DNA from: Candidatus Methanocrinis natronophilus
Lineage (GTDB): Archaea > Halobacteriota > Methanosarcinia > Methanotrichales > Methanotrichaceae
DNA length: 45,186 nucleotides
Reading direction: 5' to 3'
Assembly: GCA_029167045.1 (NCBI GenBank)
Contig: JARFPK010000018.1
Coordinates: forward strand, 1 to 45,186
The notes below the pieces were generated by a model. It was not told the origin of the DNA. It worked only from the letters and a program-made list of their open reading frames with translations, and made no database searches. A program made the position numbers and the translations under genes. Shown one piece after another: positions 15,784 through 24,496 of this stretch; positions within the stretch are counted from its first letter, which is position 1, and every line of letters starts with the position of its first letter.

Positions 15784-16497
15784 TCAGGGGTATGGATGGC
15801 TCTCCAGCTCTTCCAGGGCCTCCAGCACCCCCAGAACCGACATCTCCATGAACTTCTCTCCCTTCTCTCTGGAGGCCTTGGAGGGGTCGCCCATCACCCC
15901 GTTACCCATCAGGTGCCTCACGTCCTTCATGATCAGATACTTCTGCCTCGGCGGAAAATGCTTCTCTGGAAGGCCTCGCACCAGGTCTTCCCGGATGGCC
16001 AGCATCCTCGAGGTCTCGATCTCTCCGGCGTGGCCGTCCCCCGGGGTCTCCACCTGCGAGGTGTCGATGAGGTCGAAGTCGGAGACGAGGCTCACCAAGA
16101 GATCCCCATCCGCTACAGCCCTCTCCGCCGCCTCCTTGAGGGCTGAGAGGTGCTGGCCCCCGGCGTGGCCTGTCAGGATGAGGACCCTCTCGAAACCCGA
16201 TTCTCTGAAGGCGAGGAGGAGGTCGAAGGTGAGGGCCCTCAGGGCTCCGGGGCTGATGGAGATAGTCCCCGGAAATCCCCGGGTCGATCTGCAGACGCCA
16301 TAGTGGACGGGAGGGGCGACGAATACGGGCCTTCGGCGGGAGACCTCCTTTGCCACCTCCAGGGCCTGGATCGTATCGGTGAAGGTGGGGAGGTGGGGGC
16401 CGTGCTCCTCCGTCGCCCCCACCGGCAGGATGACCGTCCTCGTCTCTTCAAGTCCGGCCTCGATCTCCGTCCAGGTCATCTCCTCGATGAGCTTCAT
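15784..16497 (-). CDS. Creatininase-family hydrolase, possible ArfB
   Basis: The 237-aa protein shows the creatininase fold motifs with metal ligands: VGATEEHGPHLP (E, H), TDTIQA (D), HYG, TGHAGG and DGHAGEIETS (E). In methanogens, a family member of similar size (ArfB, from Methanocaldococcus) removes the formyl group from FAPy nucleotide in F420 and riboflavin synthesis. The same fold also holds creatininase and other amidohydrolases, so the function is a proposal only. Its ATG overlaps the stop codon of aglB by 4 nt (ATGA), indicating translational coupling although the pathways look unrelated. Confidence 0.75.
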   Translation of the reverse strand: MKLIEEMTWTEIEAGLEETRTVILPVGATEEHGPHLPTFTDTIQALEVAKEVSRRRPVFVAPPVHYGVCRSTRGFPGTISISPGALRALTFDLLLAFRESGFERVLILTGHAGGQHLSALKEAAERAVADGDLLVSLVSDFDLIDTSQVETPGDGHAGEIETSRMLAIREDLVRGLPEKHFPPRQKYLIMKDVRHLMGNGVMGDPSKASREKGEKFMEMSVLGVLEALEELESHPYP

Positions 16498-19238
16498 ATC
16501 TTGATCGAACTCCCGGTGATTACCGCCCCTTCAGGGACCCGGACGTCGTACTGAACGGTCCCAACCCGGAGGGTGTAGGGCCCCACGGGTCCGGTCTCGA
16601 AGTTGGTGGACCAGTCTTCGGGACCTTCGGTGGAGTAGGGGACTACGAGGGTGAACTCGCCGTTGGAGTCGGCGACTGTAGACTGCTGGTAGAGGAAGCT
16701 TCTGCCCCGGTTTGTGGTGATGGGCACAGAGATGACCACATCCGTCCCCGCAGAGGCCTCTCCGGAGATCGTCGCTCCTGGAACGTGCTCGAAGATCTTG
16801 ACGTACTTCTGACCGTCGGTGGTGACGGAGGTCTGGGACTCGTAGACGAGCCTGAAATGGCTCAGGGCCTCCAGGGGGACTGAGGTCATGACCGGGCTCT
16901 GGGAGACGACCTCTGCGGCGGCGTACCCCCGCTGAAGGGTCTCATTGACCCCATCAAGGAGCTGCTGGTAGTTGCTGGATCGCATCTGGGGCTCGATGGA
17001 GATCCCGCCCTGAGCGTCGTATCGGAATCCCATCACCCAACCCTCCTTAACCTCGGTCTCGGTCCCATCGAAGAAGTGGAGCCTCGCCACCATGCTGTTG
17101 AAGTAGGGGGTCCTGTAGATGGTGATCGGCTGGTTGTTCTGCCAGTATGCGAACTGATAATTGCCGGGGTTTATGTTGCTCCAGGCGGCTATGGCGTGGA
17201 ACTTGCCCATGGCCATCTCAACGTCCGTGACCACGTACCTGATGTTGTTATACGGAGATCTATCCGGATCCAGGTCTGCCGCGACCGCCACGGCCTCCGC
17301 CTCGTTCTGGGCGATGAAGAAGGGGGAAGATCCGGGGACGCCCCTCTCTTTATTCCCTATCCCCTGCTGGAAGGGGTTGGAGTTGGCGGGCCTTTCGCCT
17401 ATCGTTGAGATGGCGTGGCCGTAATCCCACCACGACATGGTCCCGTAGGCTAAATCGGGATAGGGGAACCTCTCCCCCCGGGGGGGGCTTTCGTATATGG
17501 TGTAGATATCCATCCCCGGATGAGGGGTGTTATCCCGCAGCCAGATCATGGAGTCGTACCAATCATACCCCATGGACCCTGCATGCCGATCTGTGTTGAA
17601 GCTGCCTATGGGGACGCCCTGAACCGTCCCGAACATGGCTGGATATACGAAGAGGAGAGCCAGGATCGCTACCACTCCGGCGTTCATCAGGAGGCGTTTC
17701 TGGTCTAAAGCATCCTTGTACGTTCCTTTTACCATCCTGACGACGGCATCCTCCACCTCCATGAACCGCGTCTTCTCCAAAAGGATCGATCCGAGATAGC
17801 CGCAGAGGAGCGCCACGTTGACAGCGTAGTAGTAGGCGAACCTGTTCTGGGCGAGGGTGAGGGCGAATATCGTCAACGTCCAGACGATGATCAGCATATC
17901 GCCGTTTCTGCTCGGATCTTTTTGGTACCTACGGAGGATGAGCGGGAGGGCCAGGAGGGTCAGCCACATGGGGGATAGGAAGGATAGTTCGGAGATGCCG
18001 GGGAAGTTCCTCTGGACGGCGTATCCCACCGTTATCGGAGAAATCTCTGCTACGGTCGCCGCTCCACCGGTTCTGGGCAGGAATACGCTCAAACCGCTCA
18101 TCAAGGGCCCCGTGAACTGAGGAAACGCCAGCAGGGAGATAATGAAGATGACGACTATCGACCCTACGACTATAAGGGGGAAGTAGAGCCCCTTTTTATC
18201 ACGCCGGACGAGCTGGTTTGAGATCGCAGAGAGGACGAGCATGAAGATGATACCTGCCATCAGAATAGTCGGCTGGAAGAGAGAATAGAGGTAAGGGCTG
18301 AAGCCGTTATGGGAGCTGATGAAGGGCAGGATCGTAAGGAGGGCGACGAAGAAGGCGACAGCACCGCCGATCCCCAGATACTCGGCGTTCATCCCTCTCA
18401 TGTGATCGACTATGCTCTGGACGGTGACGAAGATGATGAGGATCCCAAAGAAGAGGTGGCCTGACGACCAGGCGGTTATGTAGAGCCCCAGGAAGAGGCC
18501 TGCCAGGAGAGAATATAACAGAGGTCTCTTCAAAGCTCCCATATCGCCCCGCATAAGGGAGGCGAAGGTGAGCTTGCCGGCGCCTGAACGGACCGCCAGG
18601 ACGAAGAAGAGGATCGCCGTCGCGCTGAGGAGGACCTCTGCCACGTGGTGGTCGGCGAACCCCAACATAGATCGGGAGAGGAACTGGCCGGGGAGAACCG
18701 CGACCATGATCGCGGCCGTCAACCCCGCGGCCCTACCCCCAAGCTCCCGTCCTATGAAATAGGCGGGAAAGACTATGAGGGCCCCCAGAACCCCGGGGAA
18801 GATAGCCCCCACCACGTCGACGGTATACATGCTGGGGTCTCCGAGGCCTGCTATGTATGAGAGGGTCGCGATCCCCCAGCTCATGAAGGGGCCGAAGGGT
18901 ATCTCCGTACCGTTTGGAAAGTAGGTCATCGGGTCAAACCATGGCCTCTGGAGGTTTAGGAGGGTGCTCTTGGCCAGCATCATGTGGTATGACGCGTCGT
19001 TGCCGTCGAATAACAGGACTTCTCCAGCAAAGAATCTTGGCATGGGTCGATAGACCCTGAGGTAGAGCGAGAAGAGGAAGACGAAAAACAGGCCCGCGTA
19101 GACGTAAAGGTCGGGGACTCGTTCAAAAGTCCGCCTCTTCGGCGCGGGCCGATCCATCTCCTCCGCGCCTTTTTTCTTCTCCTTCACCGATTTCTTTGTC
19201 ATCGTGGCTGAAGAGACTAGTTCCATCCAGATAAACAT
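16494..19238 (-). CDS. aglB: Dolichyl-phosphooligosaccharide-protein glycotransferase AglB (STT3)
   Basis: The 914-aa membrane protein has a basic cytoplasmic N-terminus and about 13 membrane helices through residue ~500. The soluble extracellular domain begins near residue 540 and carries the catalytic WWDYG motif at about residues 603-607. The first extracytoplasmic loop contains FDGNDASYHM with the acidic metal ligand, and a later loop has GFADHHVAEVL. AglB transfers lipid-linked glycans to Asn in N-X-S/T sequons of exported proteins. Likely substrates include the S-layer and sheath-like proteins in this window, which carry sequons. The ATG at 19238 lacks a clear ribosome binding site; ATGs at 19226 and 19202 are alternatives. 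Confidence 0.92.
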   Translation of the reverse strand: MFIWMELVSSATMTKKSVKEKKKGAEEMDRPAPKRRTFERVPDLYVYAGLFFVFLFSLYLRVYRPMPRFFAGEVLLFDGNDASYHMMLAKSTLLNLQRPWFDPMTYFPNGTEIPFGPFMSWGIATLSYIAGLGDPSMYTVDVVGAIFPGVLGALIVFPAYFIGRELGGRAAGLTAAIMVAVLPGQFLSRSMLGFADHHVAEVLLSATAILFFVLAVRSGAGKLTFASLMRGDMGALKRPLLYSLLAGLFLGLYITAWSSGHLFFGILIIFVTVQSIVDHMRGMNAEYLGIGGAVAFFVALLTILPFISSHNGFSPYLYSLFQPTILMAGIIFMLVLSAISNQLVRRDKKGLYFPLIVVGSIVVIFIISLLAFPQFTGPLMSGLSVFLPRTGGAATVAEISPITVGYAVQRNFPGISELSFLSPMWLTLLALPLILRRYQKDPSRNGDMLIIVWTLTIFALTLAQNRFAYYYAVNVALLCGYLGSILLEKTRFMEVEDAVVRMVKGTYKDALDQKRLLMNAGVVAILALLFVYPAMFGTVQGVPIGSFNTDRHAGSMGYDWYDSMIWLRDNTPHPGMDIYTIYESPPRGERFPYPDLAYGTMSWWDYGHAISTIGERPANSNPFQQGIGNKERGVPGSSPFFIAQNEAEAVAVAADLDPDRSPYNNIRYVVTDVEMAMGKFHAIAAWSNINPGNYQFAYWQNNQPITIYRTPYFNSMVARLHFFDGTETEVKEGWVMGFRYDAQGGISIEPQMRSSNYQQLLDGVNETLQRGYAAAEVVSQSPVMTSVPLEALSHFRLVYESQTSVTTDGQKYVKIFEHVPGATISGEASAGTDVVISVPITTNRGRSFLYQQSTVADSNGEFTLVVPYSTEGPEDWSTNFETGPVGPYTLRVGTVQYDVRVPEGAVITGSSIKI

Positions 19239-19409
19239 TTTGAATCCGGTCTGCGTAGCTAGAGGGGGGTCCGTAGGTATTTGATATGATTACCGTAATC
19301 CTCCAAGGGCTCCGTCGATCTTCTCCCATCTGTATGGACCCGGCCACCGAGGAGACGGCTCTCTTTGGCGAGTAGGTCCGATACGGTACGGGGGGTTGCG
19401 AGGATGATA

Positions 19410-20078
19410 TCACCATCCTCCAGATACGATGAAGGAGCTGGTCAGTCCGAAGAGTTTCTCGTCGATTATTTTTCCACCGGGAAAGAGATCCTCTAACTCC
19501 CTTCTATTGAGGAGCCTCACCGAGTTTGCAGCCCTAGCGGCCTCCTCTTTATTGGCGATCTTCGGATACCAGCCCAATCTGAAGCGGCGGATCAACGAGA
19601 CCTTGAGGGGCAGGGGGAAGAACTGGAACAACGGGAAGAGGAAATGGGGCTCGAAGGGGAAGTTCCGGTTGGGCGTCTGGACGAAGTACCTTCTCCCAAC
19701 CCTCATCGCCTCTTCTGCCATCATTCGCTGTTCATCGGGGCCACCTACGTGCTCTATCACCGAGTTTGAGAAGGCGACGTCGAAGGCCCCATCCTCGAAC
19801 TCGACCATATCTCTGGCATCTCCGACGACGAAGGCGATGTTGGAGTGGCTACTCTCCGATCCAGAGATGTTAAGGACGATAATCTGGTAGTCCGGGTCTT
19901 CGGCGAGCCCCATCTTCTCCCAGAAGAGGACGGTACCACCGATGTCGAGGACCCTAACCGGCTTAGGGAGGGGAGATGTCAGCTCCTTGAAGAGGGCGAT
20001 CCTCTTAAGCCTCATCTTCATTATCGGCGAGTCGTCCCGGCTGGCATCGAACATTTTTATTAGAACTTCTCTGATCAT
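19410..20078 (-). CDS. SAM-dependent class I methyltransferase
   Basis: The 222-aa protein has motif I as VLDIGGTVLFW, a later VVGDARDM (motif II/III region) and FDVAFSNSVIEHVGG (motif IV), typical of Methyltransf_11/25 enzymes. Further C-terminal features are FVQTPNRNFPFEPHFLFP and a hydrophobic patch (LFPLFQFFPLPLKV) that may contact lipid. Similar enzymes occur in polysaccharide and N-glycan loci, and aglB lies 171 nt downstream on the same strand. A role in modifying a surface glycan or lipid carrier is therefore possible but unproven. ATG 20078 follows GATGAGGG. Confidence 0.75.
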   Translation of the reverse strand: MIREVLIKMFDASRDDSPIMKMRLKRIALFKELTSPLPKPVRVLDIGGTVLFWEKMGLAEDPDYQIIVLNISGSESSHSNIAFVVGDARDMVEFEDGAFDVAFSNSVIEHVGGPDEQRMMAEEAMRVGRRYFVQTPNRNFPFEPHFLFPLFQFFPLPLKVSLIRRFRLGWYPKIANKEEAARAANSVRLLNRRELEDLFPGGKIIDEKLFGLTSSFIVSGGW

Positions 20079-20243
20079 CCCTCATCGCCTCGAAATCCTA
20101 TCCCTACCTGCGGTAAAACCCTGACGGCATAGTAGCCGAGGAGATCTCGAATCTATCCGCATGAAAGAGGTCCGTCCCTCAGGAGGGTCAGAGGTCAAAG
20201 CTTAAAACCTTTGGGGCGTTATCATAAAATCGGAGGAATCTTG

Positions 20244-20705
20244 GTGAAGAAGATATCGGATATTAAAGGACTTGGCGGGATGTTGAACGGATTTCGGGAT
20301 CTGGTCAAGGATGAGAGGAGCGTGACCTTCGTCGGTACGCCGGGGTTCTGCACCCCCTTCTCTACCTTTCTCGGGTATCCCGTCAGGGAGAAGAGGCTGG
20401 CCTTCGTCCCCGGCCTTGATGTGGATAAGACCAGAGAGATGGTGGCTACAGAGCATGGAATTGAGCTGGCGGCAGAGACGACCCCCGACGCCGATGTGGT
20501 GGTGATCCTGGGAGGGATGGCGATGCCCAAGATCGGAGTGACGATCGATGAGATGGCAGAGCTGCTGGGAAAGATCGATCACGAGAAGCTCATAGGGGTC
20601 TGTTTTATGGGGATCCTGGAAAAGGCTGGATGGTGCTCGTCCCCGTCGATAGGCTTCGACTACGTCATGAATTTAAACCTCATGGGCGATATATCTGGAA
20701 AGTGA
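20244..20705 (+). CDS. DUF2124-like conserved protein
   Basis: The 153-aa protein resembles the DUF2124 family of methanogens by its VTFVGTPGFCTPFSTFLGYPV segment, a central DADVVVILGGMAMPKIGV and a C-terminal IGVCFMGILEKAGW. Function is unknown; the alternating hydrophobic strands and glycine loops suggest a nucleotide- or cofactor-binding Rossmann-like fold. I start at GTG 20244 because GGAGGA lies 6 nt upstream. The TTG at 20211 is upstream of that ribosome binding site. The gene stands alone. Confidence 0.6.
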   Translation: MKKISDIKGLGGMLNGFRDLVKDERSVTFVGTPGFCTPFSTFLGYPVREKRLAFVPGLDVDKTREMVATEHGIELAAETTPDADVVVILGGMAMPKIGVTIDEMAELLGKIDHEKLIGVCFMGILEKAGWCSSPSIGFDYVMNLNLMGDISGK

Positions 20706-20799
20706 TCCCCTGACCGCCTTAATGGAAAATCTGGAGAAGATATACAACCTCGGATAGACGACCCCGCACACCACTGAAATATGAAAAACTGATTTCAGG

Positions 20800-20874
20800 T
20801 GGGCCCGACGCGATTCGAACGCGTGACCTCACGGTTATCAGCCGTGCGCTCCAACCATGCTAAGCTACGGGCCC
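20800..20874 (-). tRNA. tRNA-Ile (GAT)
   Basis: On the minus strand GGGCCCG pairs with CGGGCCC. The anticodon stem CACGG/CCGTG closes the loop CTGATAA with anticodon GAT (forward 20837-20839). The T arm ACGCG-TTCGAAT-CGCGT is perfect. The discriminator base is A. A TATA-like GTTATTAAG lies about 31-39 nt upstream on the minus strand. Confidence 0.95.
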
Positions 20875-21086
20875 GGCAGCTTTTCTGATTGAGCCACCCC
20901 TTAATAACAGTTTCCCTACAATGGCTATCGCAGGAATGGAGTATCGAGCCGCAGCATGCGTATCTTTCCAAGAGATCTCCTTCGTGACCATACTCTGCTA
21001 GACGTTTTCTGAAGACGGAGGGCGTGAGACCCCCCTTTCGACAGACTTAAATCATCAAGGGATGTGAATCTCTCGGTGAAATTGGG

Positions 21087-21467
21087 ATGGCCGGCGCTGA
21101 AATTGATAAGGATAAAGAGGATCTCTCGGGGCTTTACGACCTGGCGATCCCCATCGGGATGCCCTTGACCATCATCCAGGATCTGGTGGACAGATTCGAT
21201 CTGGAGCCGGTGAGGCGGAACGCCAAGGTCGGCCTCCTGGACGGAGAGACGGAGGAGAGGGAGATCCTAGTACTCCGCGGCGAGCTTGATACCGTAAAGG
21301 CTGCAGAGAGTCACATGTTCGAGGCCCTCGACCGGAGGTTTGATCGATGGGAGAGGAATGAGCGGTCCGATCGGTACAGGGAGATGTACGAGAAGAAAGC
21401 CGAGAAGAGGATGGAGATGGTGAAGGAGAGGATAGAAGAGAAGAAGGACGAAGAAATATCATTCTGA
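21087..21467 (+). CDS. Conserved-looking hypothetical protein with charged helical tail
   Basis: The 126-aa protein begins with a compact ~75-residue domain (LYDLAIPIGMPLTIIQDLVDRFDLEPVRR then AKVGLLDGETEEREILVLRGELD) and ends in a highly charged helix (RWERNERSDRYREMYEKKAEKR). I do not recognise the family. There is no signal peptide or membrane helix, so it is probably cytoplasmic. ATG 21087 is preceded by GGTGAAATTGGG. Codon use looks like its neighbours. It lies alone between tRNA-Ile and the que operon. Confidence 0.6.
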   Translation: MAGAEIDKDKEDLSGLYDLAIPIGMPLTIIQDLVDRFDLEPVRRNAKVGLLDGETEEREILVLRGELDTVKAAESHMFEALDRRFDRWERNERSDRYREMYEKKAEKRMEMVKERIEEKKDEEISF

Positions 21468-21575
21468 TCGAACGAAGTATGAAGGTGAGGCAGATAGGTA
21501 TCCGTCATCAAGGAGCGTCATCATCATAAACGAAGGTCGTTCCCGGCCCCAGAGTCTTCGGAGTCCCTCCCTCAT

Positions 21576-22343
21576 TCAGAGAACTCCCATCATCTTGTGG
21601 GCCTGGGGTATGATCACCACATCTCCTCGATGCTCCGATGCCGCCTGGTGAAGTTGGATCAGCTTCTCCGGACCGGGCCTTTTATCTCCGGAGACCGGCT
21701 GGAGGACCAGGGTTGCATCCAGCCCCTCGAGGCGGTCGCAAAGCTGCTCTATCTCCTCGGAGGTTGTGGCGTCAAGTATCACCGTTTTTGCTATGGTGGC
21801 GACCCCGGATCTGGTCGCTCCATCAATGCATGAGATCTCGTTCTCAAAGAGGCGGCTCCAACGGTCGGGGGGGCATGAGCGGTGGCTTTGAAGCTTTATG
21901 TCCACGGCGGCGAAGTCTATCCAGGGGATGAGCCTTCTGAATCGGCTCGCCGAATAGCCGTTCGTCTCGAAGTAGACGGGAAGGCCCTCAGCGGCGCAGC
22001 CGGTCGCCAGGGACAATGCGAAATCCGGCTGGCAGAGGGGCTCTCCCCCGGTTATCGATACGCTGTGAGTCCCTCGGGCCCAGAGGCCGAGGATCTCCTC
22101 CATCGCCCAGCTCGTTGTCACCGGATTATCCGCCCGCTGGAGGGGGGCCGAAGCTTGAGGGCTTAGAACCTCGCAAAATTCGACCTCGCAACGGAACTTC
22201 GGCGAATCGCAGTAGGAGCATGAGAGGTTGCAGCCGGCTGTCCTGACAAAGACCTGTCTATTTCCTACGAGAGGGCCCTCTCCCTGAAACGAGGAGAAGA
22301 TCTCAGCGAGGACCCCGACCTCATCGGTACGCCGTCGGGTCAT
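21576..22343 (-). CDS. queE: 7-carboxy-7-deazaguanine synthase (radical SAM)
   Basis: The 255-aa protein has the substrate-side SSFQGEGPLVGNRQVF motif followed by the radical-SAM cluster C38-x3-C42-x2-C45 in CNLSCSYCD, then TGGEPLCQPDF. QueE contracts 6-carboxytetrahydropterin to 7-carboxy-7-deazaguanine. I start at ATG 22343, with GGAGG about 9 nt upstream; a TTG at 22361 would add six residues. The start lies inside the 3' end of queC, so the genes overlap by 23 nt. In archaea the product feeds preQ0 and archaeosine in tRNA. Confidence 0.92.
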   Translation of the reverse strand: MTRRRTDEVGVLAEIFSSFQGEGPLVGNRQVFVRTAGCNLSCSYCDSPKFRCEVEFCEVLSPQASAPLQRADNPVTTSWAMEEILGLWARGTHSVSITGGEPLCQPDFALSLATGCAAEGLPVYFETNGYSASRFRRLIPWIDFAAVDIKLQSHRSCPPDRWSRLFENEISCIDGATRSGVATIAKTVILDATTSEEIEQLCDRLEGLDATLVLQPVSGDKRPGPEKLIQLHQAASEHRGDVVIIPQAHKMMGVL

Positions 22344-22998
22344 CGATCCCGGCCTCCACAAACCCCCGACTCCGGTGCTGGCATGACTCGCATTCTCCGC
22401 AGTGGACTATACCCTCCCTGTAGCAGGACCAGGTCAAGGCCATCGGCGCCCTCAGCTCTGCCCCCATCCTCACGATGGCGGGCTTATAGAGGTGGAGGAG
22501 GGGGGCCTCGATCCTCGGGGGGAGGCTGAAGGAGGCTACGGACTTCTCCAGAAGCTGGTTGAACCGGTCGACGAACTCCGGCCTGTTGTCTGGATAGGAT
22601 TCTCCTTCTTCGGCGTTGAATCCGACGTAGATCCGCTCGGCCCCGATCTCCTCGGCGTAGGCCGCCGCCATCGACCCAAAGACGAGGTTTCTGCAGTAGA
22701 CCCAGGTCGAAGGCGTCGGCTTAGGCCCTCTGATCTCGACCTCGTCCCCTGAAGGTATGGGGGCGCCGACGGTAGTCAGAGGAGCATGGTCGTAGAAGAG
22801 GTCGGTCCTCGCGAACCTGACCTTGGATGTGCCTAGGGCCTTCGCGATCTCCTCGATAGCCCTCTTCTCCCTCACCTCGGCCTTCTGGCCGTAGAGGACG
22901 TGGATGATGGAAATATCAAAGCCCTCGTCTAGGGCTTTGGCAGCCGCCACCGTGGAGTCGAGCCCTCCGGAGCAGAGGCATACCGCCCTGGGGCTCAT
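22321..22998 (-). CDS. queC: 7-cyano-7-deazaguanine (preQ0) synthase
   Basis: The 225-aa protein has the PP-loop SGGLDS at residues 10-15. A C-terminal zinc site includes CYREGIVHCGECESC. QueC converts 7-carboxy-7-deazaguanine to preQ0 with ATP and ammonia; archaea insert preQ0 into tRNA and convert it to archaeosine. The ATG at 22998 overlaps the queD stop codon as ATGA and is preceded by GGTGATG, so I prefer it to the GTG at 23013. Confidence 0.93.
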   Translation of the reverse strand: MSPRAVCLCSGGLDSTVAAAKALDEGFDISIIHVLYGQKAEVREKRAIEEIAKALGTSKVRFARTDLFYDHAPLTTVGAPIPSGDEVEIRGPKPTPSTWVYCRNLVFGSMAAAYAEEIGAERIYVGFNAEEGESYPDNRPEFVDRFNQLLEKSVASFSLPPRIEAPLLHLYKPAIVRMGAELRAPMALTWSCYREGIVHCGECESCQHRSRGFVEAGIDDPTAYR

Positions 22999-23339
22999 TC
23001 GGTCATCACCCACTTGTTCTTACCCTCCCAGAGCTTCACCGATACGAGACGCGCGGGTGAATCGAGGAGGCGCTTCTCCAGGCCGACTTTGATATATTCC
23101 GCGATCCTCTCGGCGGTGGGGTTTGGAAGGATGCAGTTCAGATCCCGGTGGTCCAGCTCATCCAGGACCGATTTTAATATGCGCTTCAGTTCGTAGAAGT
23201 CCAAGAGAAATCCCGTCTCTTCGTCCACCGCCCCCTCCAGGACCACCTCCACGTCGTAGGTGTGGCCGTGGACCTGGGCACACTTGCCGTCGTAGCCGGG
23301 GAGGCGGTGGGCGGCGTCGAACTCCAGGGATAGGCCCAT
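22995..23339 (-). CDS. queD: 6-carboxy-5,6,7,8-tetrahydropterin synthase
   Basis: The 114-aa protein has the PTPS/QueD zinc ligands (H11 in AAHRLPG; H24 and H26 in VHGHTYDV) and the catalytic Cys20 (GKCAQVHGH). It makes carboxytetrahydropterin from the GTP cyclohydrolase product, the first committed step toward preQ0. I choose ATG 23339, 6 nt after GGAGG. The ATG at 23345 directly abuts that site but overlaps the upstream stop codon as ATGA, so it remains possible. Confidence 0.9.
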   Translation of the reverse strand: MGLSLEFDAAHRLPGYDGKCAQVHGHTYDVEVVLEGAVDEETGFLLDFYELKRILKSVLDELDHRDLNCILPNPTAERIAEYIKVGLEKRLLDSPARLVSVKLWEGKNKWVMTE

Positions 23340-23341
23340 CT

Positions 23342-23524
23342 TCATCCTCCATCGCCCTCCTTCAGCCTCCCCTGGCGACGGTCTATCTCGTCGAGGTGGT
23401 CGAGCATCTTCCTCAGGGCCGTCCTGACGGCGTCGGAGAAGTTGACGAACTTACCGTCGTCGCCTACGTGGCGGTTGACGTCATCTATTATGTGTTGGGG
23501 GATCTCCACCGATATCTTTGGCAC
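23342..23524 (-). CDS. Ribbon-helix-helix protein at the head of the que operon
   Basis: The 60-aa protein starts at GTG 23524, 6 nt after GGAGG. It begins with a beta-strand PKISVEIPQHIIDDV and continues as VNFSDAVRTALRKML, the pattern of an RHH (CopG/NikR-type) DNA-binding domain. RHH dimers repress operons. Its stop codon abuts or overlaps the queD start, so it is co-translated with the preQ0 genes. It may regulate the operon; the ligand is unknown. Confidence 0.75.
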   Translation of the reverse strand: MPKISVEIPQHIIDDVNRHVGDDGKFVNFSDAVRTALRKMLDHLDEIDRRQGRLKEGDGG

Positions 23525-23601
23525 CGTAATCCTCCAGTAATCCTCTGATAATCTGCTGGTATTATCCTGAGAATATCCGGAGTCTATTAAAGCTTTCCCG
23601 G

Positions 23602-24402
23602 TCAGGGCTCGGCTTCATCCAGGATCTCCGGAGGAGCGGCGGCCAGGGTCACCAGCCCCTCAGCCTCCATGAAGTGGAGGCTTGCGGGGACGATGAGGAC
23701 GTGAAGGGGACCCCCCAGGTCGCGGTCTGCGAGCCTTGGGAGCCAGTCGGCGATGATGACGGCGTCGTCGGATCCGGCCCGTGCGACGCCGACGCCTAAA
23801 CCTCTCTTGAGACGGTCTTCCCCTGCCATCTCCTCCATCTCCAGGAGGAGGGCGGCCCCTTCGCTAACGGTCATGTATCTATCCGGCTGGATGTCCAGGA
23901 ACAGGAGGGTGTGAAGTTCCCGGTGGAGGTTATCGATGACGACGTCATAGGGGCTCGTGGCGACGATCCTCTTCCCGGAAGCTACGTAGGGGTAGGGTAT
24001 CGAGGTAGACCTTCCGAACCGGTAGTTCTGAAGGCCGGTGAGGCCGGAGACGGCGGTTACGATGGAGGAGGAGTGGATGATCCGGGTCACGATCCCCATC
24101 CTGAGGGCTCGGAGGCGGAGGTCCAGGTGGGTAGTCGAGATCATGGGGTCTCCTCCCACCAGGAAGGCGACCTTCTTCTCCCGGGCTTCGCCGATCCACC
24201 CCTCGGGGCTTACCTCCACCTCCTCCCGGCTCAGTATCCTGACACCTTTTCCGTAGAACTCCGCTAGCCTCTCCGGGGTGGCGCCGGCGAGGTGAGAGGT
24301 GTAGAACTCTGCAAATACCAGGTCCGCCTCCCTGATAGCAGCCAGCCCCTTCACCGATACGTCCATCTCGTCATAGAGCCCCAGGCCGACAAAAGAGAGC
24401 AT
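23602..24402 (-). CDS. dphB: Diphthine synthase
   Basis: The 266-aa protein begins MLSFVGLGLYDEMDVSVKGL and contains the FLVGGDPMISTTH motif, IHSSSIVTAVSGLTGLQ and FGRSTSIPYP, all characteristic of the DphB/Dph5 members of the tetrapyrrole methylase superfamily. It methylates the modified histidine of elongation factor 2 using SAM during diphthamide synthesis. The length matches the family (~260 aa). It is divergent from mcrC across a 94-nt gap. Confidence 0.93.
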   Translation of the reverse strand: MLSFVGLGLYDEMDVSVKGLAAIREADLVFAEFYTSHLAGATPERLAEFYGKGVRILSREEVEVSPEGWIGEAREKKVAFLVGGDPMISTTHLDLRLRALRMGIVTRIIHSSSIVTAVSGLTGLQNYRFGRSTSIPYPYVASGKRIVATSPYDVVIDNLHRELHTLLFLDIQPDRYMTVSEGAALLLEMEEMAGEDRLKRGLGVGVARAGSDDAVIIADWLPRLADRDLGGPLHVLIVPASLHFMEAEGLVTLAAAPPEILDEAEP

Positions 24403-24496
24403 AGTCGCCCATATCCGCCATGGGGCTTAAAGAAAGCGGCCGGATGGCAAAACCGGCTGGCAAAGGCTAATATGGATTAGATTCGAATGAACTCTC

